This document shows positions 25,481-31,838 of a stretch of 64,000 bases of DNA, in pieces; within the stretch, counting starts at the first letter, position 1; each line of letters starts with the position of its first letter. The translations under genes and the position numbers were made by a program. Origin of the DNA: Thermoleophilia bacterium. Its GTDB lineage: Bacteria; Actinomycetota; Thermoleophilia; Gaiellales; Gaiellaceae. The notes beneath the pieces were generated by a model that saw only the letters and a list, made by a program, of their open reading frames with translations, had not been told where the DNA came from and ran no database searches. Where the stretch lies: assembly GCA_025928515.1 (NCBI GenBank), contig JAICJI010000002.1:24287-88286 (forward strand), given 5' to 3'.

Positions 25481-26592
25481 GCGCGACGACGCGGATTGCC
25501 GGGCGCTACGAGATCGTCCGGCCTCTGGGACACGGAGCGATGGCGACCGTCGACCTCGCGCAAGACGTGGAGCTCGACCGGCCGATCGCGCTGAAGCGGC
25601 TTGCCGAGAACCTCGCGCGCGACGACGAGTTACGGCGCCGGTTCCTCCGCGAGCCACGCTTGGCAGCCCGGCTCTCACATCCGAACGTCGTTCGCGTCTT
25701 CGACGTCGGCGAGGACGACGGCCGTCCTTTCATCGCGATGGAGTACGTGGACGGAGAGACGCTCGCCGACCTCGTCGCCCGGCGAGGACGGCTGCCGGCG
25801 GCCGAAGCCGCAACGCTCGGGGTGCAGATGTGCGCCGGCCTTGCCGCGGCCCATGCCGCAGGCCTCGTCCACCGCGACGTCAAGCCACAGAATCTCCTCC
25901 TCGGCACCGACGGCGTCCTCAAGCTCGGTGACTTTGGGATCGCGGTCGGTCACGAGGGAACGAAGCTCACGCTGGCCGGCACCGTGCTCGGCACTGCGGG
26001 GTACCTCGCGCCCGAGCAGGCCCGCGGCGAGCAGGTCACGGCGGCTGCCGACGTTTACGGGGTCGGTGCCGTGCTCTACGAGCTCCTCGCGGGAGAGACG
26101 TCCCGGCGTGGCGCCTCGCTCGCCGAGCACGGAGGCGAGAACGGCTTCCGTCCTCCCGATCTCGCGGCTCGCGCTCCCGACGCCCCGCCCGAGCTCATCG
26201 CGGCGATCGCCTCCTGCCTTGCGCTCCGGCCCGAGGACAGGCCTCCCTCCGCGGCGGCGCTCGCGCGGCTGCTTGCCCCGATGGCGTCGGAGGCGGACAC
26301 GCTGTCGCTGCCGGCGGATCCGGCGCGGCGTGCAACCGAGATCCTCGCCCCGCGGGTTGCCCCGCCCTCGAGGCGCCGGACGCGGCGGCGATTGGCTGCT
26401 GCCGTAGCCCTCGTCGCTGCTGCGGCTGCCGGGCTGGCTGTCGCGATAGTGCTGACGAGCGGGGGTGGCCGGTCGCCAGGCCGAACGTCGGGATCGCGTA
26501 CCGTCGCTCCGCCCGCCGTCGGCTCGAACGTCGCCGACCAGGCGCGCAATTTGGAGAACTGGCTTCGCATCCACGCGCAAACCTCTCCCTGA
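25477..26592 (+). CDS. Membrane Ser/Thr protein kinase (PknB type)
   Basis: Eukaryotic-like kinase, 371 residues. Lys40 in IALKRLAENL, HRDVKPQN with catalytic Asp134, DFG at 152-154 and GYLAPEQARG are intact; the glycine loop GHGAMATV is slightly degenerate. A juxtamembrane linker leads to a membrane segment at about 306-328 and a short outer tail of 43 residues, without PASTA repeats. It is coupled by GTGA to the lipoprotein upstream and followed 22 bases later by a subtilase, so the group probably forms one signalling operon. Confidence 0.88.
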   Translation: MSATTRIAGRYEIVRPLGHGAMATVDLAQDVELDRPIALKRLAENLARDDELRRRFLREPRLAARLSHPNVVRVFDVGEDDGRPFIAMEYVDGETLADLVARRGRLPAAEAATLGVQMCAGLAAAHAAGLVHRDVKPQNLLLGTDGVLKLGDFGIAVGHEGTKLTLAGTVLGTAGYLAPEQARGEQVTAAADVYGVGAVLYELLAGETSRRGASLAEHGGENGFRPPDLAARAPDAPPELIAAIASCLALRPEDRPPSAAALARLLAPMASEADTLSLPADPARRATEILAPRVAPPSRRRTRRRLAAAVALVAAAAAGLAVAIVLTSGGGRSPGRTSGSRTVAPPAVGSNVADQARNLENWLRIHAQTSP

Positions 26593-26614
26593 GCTGTGCG
26601 ATGATCGGCGTCCG

Positions 26615-27466
26615 ATGAGCGTCGCCGTCGAGCTGCACGAGCACGAGGAAGAGGAGGCACTCCCAGCCTGGAGCCTGCCGGCAGAGTCCGTCGACCGCAT
26701 CCGCGTGCCGGTCACCCTGCCCGACCAGGTGACGCGCGACTGGGCGTGGGGCGGCTCGACCGGCGCCGGCGTCCGGGTCTGCATTCTCGACAGCGGGATC
26801 GAGCTCGACCACCCGCTCGTCGGCCGGGTCGACCACTCCGTGGCCGTGATTCGCGACGACGACGGCGAGCTGCAGGTCGTCGAGGACGACGCCGGAGACC
26901 TCTGCGGTCACGGCACCGCCTGCGCAGGTGTCGTGCGCGCGCTCGCGCCCGACGTCGAGCTGACGAGCATCCGCGTGCTCGGTGCCGGCTACACCGGCGG
27001 CGGCGAGATCATGCTGCGCGGGTTGGCATGGGCGATCGAGCAGGGGTTCCAGATCGTGAACATGAGCCTCTCGACGACGCGGACGAAGTACGTGGAGCGG
27101 CTGCACGAGCTCGCCGACCGCGCCTACTTCCGGCGTGTCCTGCTCGTCGCCTCGGCCCACAACATGCCGGTGGAGAGCTTCCCGTGGCGCTTCGCGAGCG
27201 TGATCTCGGTCGGCAGCCACGAGGAGCCCGACCCGCTGACCTTCTATTACAACCCCTCGCCGCCGGTCGAGTTCTTCGGCCGCGGCCTCGACCTCGACGT
27301 CGCCTGGCTGGGCGGCGGCACGCTCCGCTGCACGGGCAACAGCTTCGCGACGCCACACATCGCCGGGATCTGCGCGCTCATCATGGGCAAGCATCCCGAG
27401 CTGACGCCGTTCCAGCTCAAGAGCGTCCTCTACCAGACGGCCTCGAACGCGAAGGACGCCGCATGA
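26615..27466 (+). CDS. S8 family (subtilisin-like) protease without signal peptide
   Basis: A 283-residue subtilase with all catalytic residues: Asp59 (CILDSGIELDH), His99 (DLCGHGTACAG) and Ser243 (GNSFATPHIAG); VNMSLSTTRT holds the region before the oxyanion loop. There is no signal peptide and no inhibitor prodomain, only a short acidic start (HEHEEEE), so it should act inside the cell. Many short cytoplasmic subtilases process peptides or other proteins. The operon position, after a membrane kinase and in ATGA overlap with a GAF protein, suggests regulated proteolysis. Confidence 0.85.
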   Translation: MSVAVELHEHEEEEALPAWSLPAESVDRIRVPVTLPDQVTRDWAWGGSTGAGVRVCILDSGIELDHPLVGRVDHSVAVIRDDDGELQVVEDDAGDLCGHGTACAGVVRALAPDVELTSIRVLGAGYTGGGEIMLRGLAWAIEQGFQIVNMSLSTTRTKYVERLHELADRAYFRRVLLVASAHNMPVESFPWRFASVISVGSHEEPDPLTFYYNPSPPVEFFGRGLDLDVAWLGGGTLRCTGNSFATPHIAGICALIMGKHPELTPFQLKSVLYQTASNAKDAA

Positions 27467-28095
27467 GCGATCTCGAAGCCGCTGTCGCCGCGGGCGTCCT
27501 CGGGGCCGACGAGGCCCACCGCGCGCTGCTGCAGGCGACGGTGGAGGTGGCGCGCGCGATCTTCGGCGCCAAGGCTGCGTCCGTGTTCCTCCTCGACGAG
27601 GAGGCGGAGGAGCTCGTCTTCGAGGCGGTCGCCGGAGAGGGGGAGGGCGAGCTGATCGGGATGCGGTTCCCGGCCGGCAACGGGATCGCCGGCTGGGTGC
27701 TCACGACCCGGCAGCCCCTCGTGGTCGACGATCTCAGCGCCGACACGCGCTGGTCGCGCACCCAGGCCGAGTCGACCGGCTACGTGCCGAAGAGCATGAT
27801 GTCCGTGCCGCTCCTCGTCGAGGAACGTGCCCTGGGCGTACTCCAGGTGCTCGACCGGCCGCCGGATACGCGGGTGCGGCTCGCCGAGGTCGACCTACTC
27901 GGGCTGTTCGCGAACCAGGCTGCGATCGCGCTCGATCTGCTGCAGCGGGCGCGCCGGGCGCGCGAGGCGCTCGCGGGCGAAGGTCGGCTGGCCCCGCTCG
28001 CACGTGTCGCCGCGCGGCTCGAAGAGGGCGAGCGGGACGCTGCCTTCGAGCTCCTACGCGCGTTCGAGCGCGTGCTCGTCGAAACCAGGGACTAA
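27463..28095 (+). CDS. GAF domain protein
   Basis: A 210-residue cytoplasmic protein with one GAF domain (about residues 20-165): AKAASVFLLDEEAEELVFEAVAG, FPAGNGIAGWVLTTRQPLVVDDL and MMSVPLLVEERALGVLQVLDRP are the standard strands and helices. A C-terminal helical region follows with no output domain. It probably binds a small molecule or a partner and adjusts the kinase or the protease encoded upstream. ATGA overlap with the protease gene. The stop overlaps the stop of the convergent transporter by four bases. Confidence 0.85.
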   Translation: MSDLEAAVAAGVLGADEAHRALLQATVEVARAIFGAKAASVFLLDEEAEELVFEAVAGEGEGELIGMRFPAGNGIAGWVLTTRQPLVVDDLSADTRWSRTQAESTGYVPKSMMSVPLLVEERALGVLQVLDRPPDTRVRLAEVDLLGLFANQAAIALDLLQRARRAREALAGEGRLAPLARVAARLEEGERDAAFELLRAFERVLVETRD

Positions 28096-29735
28096 CCGAG
28101 CGCGCCGGCGGCGAGGCGCGAGGTCACGACGCCCTCCACCGCCTCGAACGTCGCCGTGTGGCCCGTCACGGCGGCGATGAACTCGTCGCGCTCCACCGTG
28201 TAGAGCCGGAGCGGCTCGACCGCACGGACGGTTGCGGTCCGTGGCACGTCTCGCAGGAGGGCGATCTCGCCGAAGTGGTCGCCGGGACCGAGCTCGCGCG
28301 ACTCTGCGTCGTCGATCTCCACCGCAGCCCGTCCCTCGGCGATGACGTAGAACAGGTGGCTGCCCATCTCGCCTTGGGTCACCACGGGCTGGAACGGAGC
28401 CACTGTGACGGCTTCCGCGCCGGCAGCGAGCCGCTCGAGCGCCGGTTCCGGCAGCAGTGCGAAGAAGCCGATCTGCCGCAGCAGCTCGAGCGGCTCCGCG
28501 GCGATCGCCGCTTCGTCGTCGATTCTCCGCAGGCTCGACCAGACCCAGACGAGCAGCACTGGCAGGAGCGCTCCTGTCGCGATCAGGGCTCCGCGGCTGC
28601 CGAGCCAGCTGACGAGGCCGGGAGCCGCGATCGACCCGACGGCCATCCCTCCCATGATCAAGCTCTCCAGGACGGCGAAGACGCGGCCCATCACCTCGTT
28701 CTCGGCCGAGCGCTGCAGCAACGTCACGCTGTTGACCTGGACGAAGATCGTGCCGACGCCGAGCGCGCCGGCGAGGACGAGGTCCGGGCCGAGCGAGGAC
28801 ACGCCGGCCATGGCCACGAGCGGCAGGGCAGAGAGCAAGAGCCCGATCGCGAAGCCTCCCGCCAGCCTGCGGCGGGTGGCGAGGACGGCGACGACGAGCG
28901 CGCCGCCGATGCTGCCGACGCCGATCGCGGTGTTCAGCCAGCCGAGGCTCGCGTTGTTGCCGCCGTGCAGCAGCCGGAGCGCGATCACGACGAGGAGCAC
29001 CTCCATCGCGCCGTCCACGATCGACTGCGCAGTGCTCAGCCCGATCACGACCCGGAGCGCCGGCCGGCGAAGCACCGTCGAGAACCCGGTCGTCAGCTCG
29101 GCGAGGAAATGCGACCGCTCTCCCGGATCGGGCGGCTCGTCGCGCGGCACCCGGAGGACGAACGCCGCCGACCAGAGCGTGAGGCCGCCGGTCAGTGCGA
29201 AGACCGCCGAGGGTCCGCTGAGCGCGAGCAGGACGCCGCCGAGGGCCGGGCCGGCGAACATCCCCACGCTCGAGATCGTGTTGCCAACGACGTTCGCGGC
29301 GGCGAGCTCCTCGGGCGTATTCACCAGCGAAGGCATCAAAGCTGCCTGCGCAGGCGCATACGAGACGGAGATCACGGTCGACGCCACGGCGAGGACGTAG
29401 ACGGCGTACGCATTGCCGCCGGTGCTCGCGACCGCGGTCATGCCGGCGAAGATCGCGCAGCGCGAGAGATCCGAGGTGAGCATCACGCGGCGGCGAGACC
29501 AGCGGTCGGCGATGACGCCGATCCACGGCCCGGAGAGCGCCCCGAGCCCCAGGCGCACGAAGAACAGGAGGCCGACCGCGCGCGTGCCTCCCGAGTGGTA
29601 CGCGTAGACCGGGAGCGCGACCCCGTACGCCCAGGTTCCCAGCGTCGAGCCCGCCCCTGCGAGCTGGACGTTGCGGACGCGAGGGTTCGAGAAGACCCTC
29701 CTGAAAGCCTGGAGCGAAGCGGCGAAGCGGCTCAC
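28092..29735 (-). CDS. MFS transporter fused to a cyclic-nucleotide-binding domain
   Basis: A 547-residue fusion. Residues 1-400 form a 12-helix MFS_3-type exporter (GAGSTLGTWAYGVALPVYAYH in helix 1, then the loop GVIADRWSRRRVM). Residues about 425-540 are a CRP-like cNMP domain, with ELGPGDHFGEIALLRDVPR as its phosphate-binding cassette, so transport may be gated by cAMP or a related ligand. The GTG at 29735 is chosen because the first membrane helix follows in normal distance; further upstream the frame runs antisense through a small gene. It is divergent from the small HxHRAG-repeat genes. Confidence 0.85.
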   Translation of the reverse strand: MSRFAASLQAFRRVFSNPRVRNVQLAGAGSTLGTWAYGVALPVYAYHSGGTRAVGLLFFVRLGLGALSGPWIGVIADRWSRRRVMLTSDLSRCAIFAGMTAVASTGGNAYAVYVLAVASTVISVSYAPAQAALMPSLVNTPEELAAANVVGNTISSVGMFAGPALGGVLLALSGPSAVFALTGGLTLWSAAFVLRVPRDEPPDPGERSHFLAELTTGFSTVLRRPALRVVIGLSTAQSIVDGAMEVLLVVIALRLLHGGNNASLGWLNTAIGVGSIGGALVVAVLATRRRLAGGFAIGLLLSALPLVAMAGVSSLGPDLVLAGALGVGTIFVQVNSVTLLQRSAENEVMGRVFAVLESLIMGGMAVGSIAAPGLVSWLGSRGALIATGALLPVLLVWVWSSLRRIDDEAAIAAEPLELLRQIGFFALLPEPALERLAAGAEAVTVAPFQPVVTQGEMGSHLFYVIAEGRAAVEIDDAESRELGPGDHFGEIALLRDVPRTATVRAVEPLRLYTVERDEFIAAVTGHTATFEAVEGVVTSRLAAGALG

Positions 29736-29859
29736 GCGAAGGAGGATCGCAGGCGCAGTTGCGAATTTGAAGGGTCGGTGGGAAGATTTGTCTGCCCAGG
29801 CACGTCTAGAGGGTTGACAGCGCCCGAACGAGGCGCAGAGGCTTCTAAAAGGAGGAGCA

Positions 29860-29994
29860 ATGTCGGACGAGCAGCGCAACGAAGAGGAGATCGAGGTCGA
29901 GGGCCATATCCACCGCGCCGGTGCGAACGACGAGCCGCGTGAGGATGCAGAGACCGATGACGAGGTCGAGGGCCACATCCATCGGGCCGGCTGA
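29860..29994 (+). CDS. 44-residue acidic HxHRAG-repeat protein (copy 1)
   Basis: A tiny acidic protein with a strong AGGAGG site 4 bases before the ATG. It begins MSDEQR and contains two copies of an E-V-E-G-H-I-H-R-A-G unit (residues 12-21 and 35-44), the second one forming the exact C-terminus. No signal peptide, no cysteine. The alternating His-x-His-Arg in an acidic background could bind metal, nucleic acid or act as a processed peptide precursor; none of this is proven. A perfect intrinsic terminator follows, so it is a single-gene unit. A paralogue with three repeats lies directly downstream. Confidence 0.7.
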   Translation: MSDEQRNEEEIEVEGHIHRAGANDEPREDAETDDEVEGHIHRAG

Positions 29995-30018
29995 TCTCCA
30001 GCCAGCAGTAGCTTCCAA

Positions 30019-30048
30019 GGGCCCGGCACACGCCGGGCCCTTTTCTTT
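30019..30048 (+). terminator. Intrinsic terminator after repeat protein 1
   Basis: GGGCCCGGC-acac-GCCGGGCCC, a perfect 9-base stem, followed by TTTTCTTT. Flanking CTTCCAA and TTGGAAG extend the pairing. Confidence 0.9.
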
Positions 30049-30127
30049 GGAAGATCCCGAGGTCGACGCGCGTCTTGATAGGTGAGAGCGCCTCCACCGG
30101 GCGCAGGGCGAGAGCAAGGAGCGAGAA

Positions 30128-30331
30128 ATGTCAGACGAGCAGCGCAGGGACGAAGAGACCGAGATCGAGGCCCATACGCACCGTGCCGGCGCGACGGACG
30201 AGCCTATGGACGAGGGCGAGATCGAGGCGCATACGCACCGTGCCGGCGCCAACGACGAGGCCGACGACGAGATCGAAGCGCACGTGCACAGAGTTGCCAA
30301 CGTGCGGATGGATTCGCCCAGCAACACCTAG
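30128..30331 (+). CDS. 67-residue acidic HxHRAG-repeat protein (copy 2)
   Basis: Tandem paralogue of the preceding gene, again starting MSDEQR, with AAGGAGCG upstream as ribosome site. Three repeat units: E-I-E-A-H-T-H-R-A-G at residues 12-21 and 31-40 and E-I-E-A-H-V-H-R-V-A at 48-57, separated by short acidic spacers (ATDEPMDEG, ANDEADD), then a ten-residue non-repeat tail. Strong conservation of the H-x-H-R core while spacers vary points to selection on the repeat unit. Its own terminator follows. Function unknown. Confidence 0.7.
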   Translation: MSDEQRRDEETEIEAHTHRAGATDEPMDEGEIEAHTHRAGANDEADDEIEAHVHRVANVRMDSPSNT

Positions 30332-30361
30332 TACGACCTGACCTGACCCGTCACGTGGGAG

Positions 30362-30387
30362 GGCCCGGCCGACCGCCGGGCCTTCTT
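30362..30387. terminator. Terminator after repeat protein 2
   Basis: GGCCCGGC-cgacc-GCCGGGCC followed by TTCTT. The stem sequence resembles that after copy 1, which supports duplication of the whole gene-plus-terminator unit. It could also stop the convergent gene ending at 30403. Confidence 0.8.
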
Positions 30388-30402
30388 GCGTGCCAGCGTT
30401 TC

Positions 30403-30969
30403 CTACAGCGACTTCGCCGCTGCTTCCGCGGCGGCAACGAGGCGATCGACCTCCTCGACCCGCGCGTCGCCGGGCAGAGCAGTGAGGTTCACCGCGACGA
30501 GCTCCCGCGCGCCACGGGTGACGGCGACCGCGAGCGCAGCCGCCGCCGCGACGTCGGCATGTACGCGCGGCTCGACGCGCGCTCCGGCCGCGGCGCAGAG
30601 CGCGGCCAAGTCGGCCGCGAGACGCGCGAGCGCGAGGGGAGGCTCAGCGGCTGCGGACGTGACGTTGCCCAGCGCCCAATCTCGTTGCTCGGGCCGTGCG
30701 GGCTTGTCCGCTACGTCCCGCGCCTCGAGCGCTTTCCGGTACGCGTCGGCGTCTTCGTCGACGAGCTGCGCAGCGCGCTCGCGCAAGGCGTCGGCCTGGG
30801 CGGCCACTCCCGAAGCATCGGCCCAGCTGGCAGGCGAGAGGCGCGCGGCCATCTGCACGACCGCCGCGGCCAGCGCGAGCGCCGCCGCTAGTGCCGAGCC
30901 GGCGCCCGGAGCTTCACGCGGCGACGCCAGCTCCTCGAGAAGCGCGGGGAGGGAGAGGCCGGTGAGCAC
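30403..30969 (-). CDS. Cyclodeaminase/cyclohydrolase (FTCD C-terminal type) family protein
   Basis: A 188-residue all-helical protein of the formiminotransferase-cyclodeaminase C-terminal family, which acts on one-carbon-loaded tetrahydrofolates. PALLEELASPREAPGAGSALAAALALAAAVVQMAA matches the conserved opening (usually S.x.PxPGGGS), with the glycine run weakened to APGAGS. The body is Ala-rich helices ending in EEVDRLVAAAEAAAKSL. Last gene of a minus-strand cluster. No folate gene is adjacent, so the role stays general. Confidence 0.72.
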   Translation of the reverse strand: MLTGLSLPALLEELASPREAPGAGSALAAALALAAAVVQMAARLSPASWADASGVAAQADALRERAAQLVDEDADAYRKALEARDVADKPARPEQRDWALGNVTSAAAEPPLALARLAADLAALCAAAGARVEPRVHADVAAAAALAVAVTRGARELVAVNLTALPGDARVEEVDRLVAAAEAAAKSL

Positions 30970-31006
30970 CGCTGCAGTGTCTCAGCCGGCGCACGTTCCG
31001 CGCTGA

Positions 31007-31273
31007 TCAGACCGCCTCGAGGAGTTGGCGCAACCGGGAGACGATGAACGGTGAGGGCTCGTAACCGGCGGCGGCGACTGCGCGTTCGAGGTCGGCTTGG
31101 AGCTGAAGCCGGAACGCGGCATCCTGCTCGGCCCGCGCGACGAGCTCGTCGAGGGCCGCCCGCGCGGCCGGAAGCTCCTGAGCAGCGCGCACCCATCCCT
31201 CGGGTGCGGGCGGAAGGAGGCGTAGGAGCCGGCCGATCTGTTCCCCATCGAATTCGTTCATCTCAATACTCAT
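31007..31273 (-). CDS. 88-residue protein coupled to an ECF sigma factor
   Basis: Small soluble helical protein translated in ATGA overlap with the sigma gene. It has LLRLLPPAPEGWVRAAQELPAAR near residues 16-38 and then two charged helices; no membrane segment and no zinc-binding His/Cys pattern, so it is not a standard anti-sigma factor. The position alone suggests a partner or regulator of the sigma factor. A second in-frame ATG five codons in could also be the start. No family is recognised with certainty. Confidence 0.65.
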   Translation of the reverse strand: MSIEMNEFDGEQIGRLLRLLPPAPEGWVRAAQELPAARAALDELVARAEQDAAFRLQLQADLERAVAAAGYEPSPFIVSRLRQLLEAV

Positions 31274-31821
31274 GACGGGCGAGAGGCCCGACTCCTTCCA
31301 TCGAGTTCTGCACGAACTTTTTCGAGGCAGCGCGAGATCCGGCTCGCGATCGTCCCGGCTGGGATGTCGAGCATGTCGCCGATCGTGTGGTAGCTCTCGT
31401 CGCGGCAGAAAAAACGGTCGAGGATCTCACGGCACGGGTCGCCGACCTTGTCGAGCGCAGCCCGCACGGTCATCGCGTCGTCGAGCGTCGCGAGCACGTC
31501 CTCGACCTCCTGCTCGTCGGGGTCCGTCTCGGAAGGTGCGTCACGAGCGAGGAGCCGCAACCGGTCGATGGACAGCCGCCGCGTGAGCTGCGCGAGCCAC
31601 GGGCGCACGGCGTCGTCACTGCGGAGGTCGTGGAGCCGCTCGAACGCCCGGGCGAAAACCTCCTGGAAGACGTCCTCGGCGTCCTGTTGCGGCAGACGGA
31701 AGCCGCGGCCACAGATCGCGTAGACGTAGCGCGAGAAGCGCTCGACGAACTCGTTCCAGGCCCCGGGATCGCCCGAACGGCAACGGGAGACGAGCTGAGC
31801 GTCGGTCTGCTCGACGGCCAT
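31270..31821 (-). CDS. ECF-type RNA polymerase sigma factor
   Basis: A 183-residue sigma-70 family protein. Region 2 spans about 10-80 (DAEDVFQEVFARAFERLHDLR and RPWLAQLTRRLSIDRLR), and region 4 about 115-170 (ILDRFFCRDESYHTIGDMLDIPAGTIASRISRCLEKVR) with a clear helix-turn-helix. It starts 17 bases after the stop of the kinase/aminotransferase fusion on the same strand, so the two are probably co-transcribed. The atypical small protein gene directly after it is the best candidate regulator. Confidence 0.87.
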   Translation of the reverse strand: MAVEQTDAQLVSRCRSGDPGAWNEFVERFSRYVYAICGRGFRLPQQDAEDVFQEVFARAFERLHDLRSDDAVRPWLAQLTRRLSIDRLRLLARDAPSETDPDEQEVEDVLATLDDAMTVRAALDKVGDPCREILDRFFCRDESYHTIGDMLDIPAGTIASRISRCLEKVRAELDGRSRASRPS

Positions 31822-31838
31822 CAGTGGACCATAAAGCC

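Noticed and set aside
29814..29819. TTGACA as the -35 box of the first repeat-protein gene
   Set aside because: No acceptable -10 hexamer lies at 16-19 bases from it, so no promoter is called.
30128..30331. HxHRAG-repeat proteins as histidine-rich fragments of a larger broken gene
   Set aside because: Each has its own ribosome site, start, stop and terminator, and the two begin alike.
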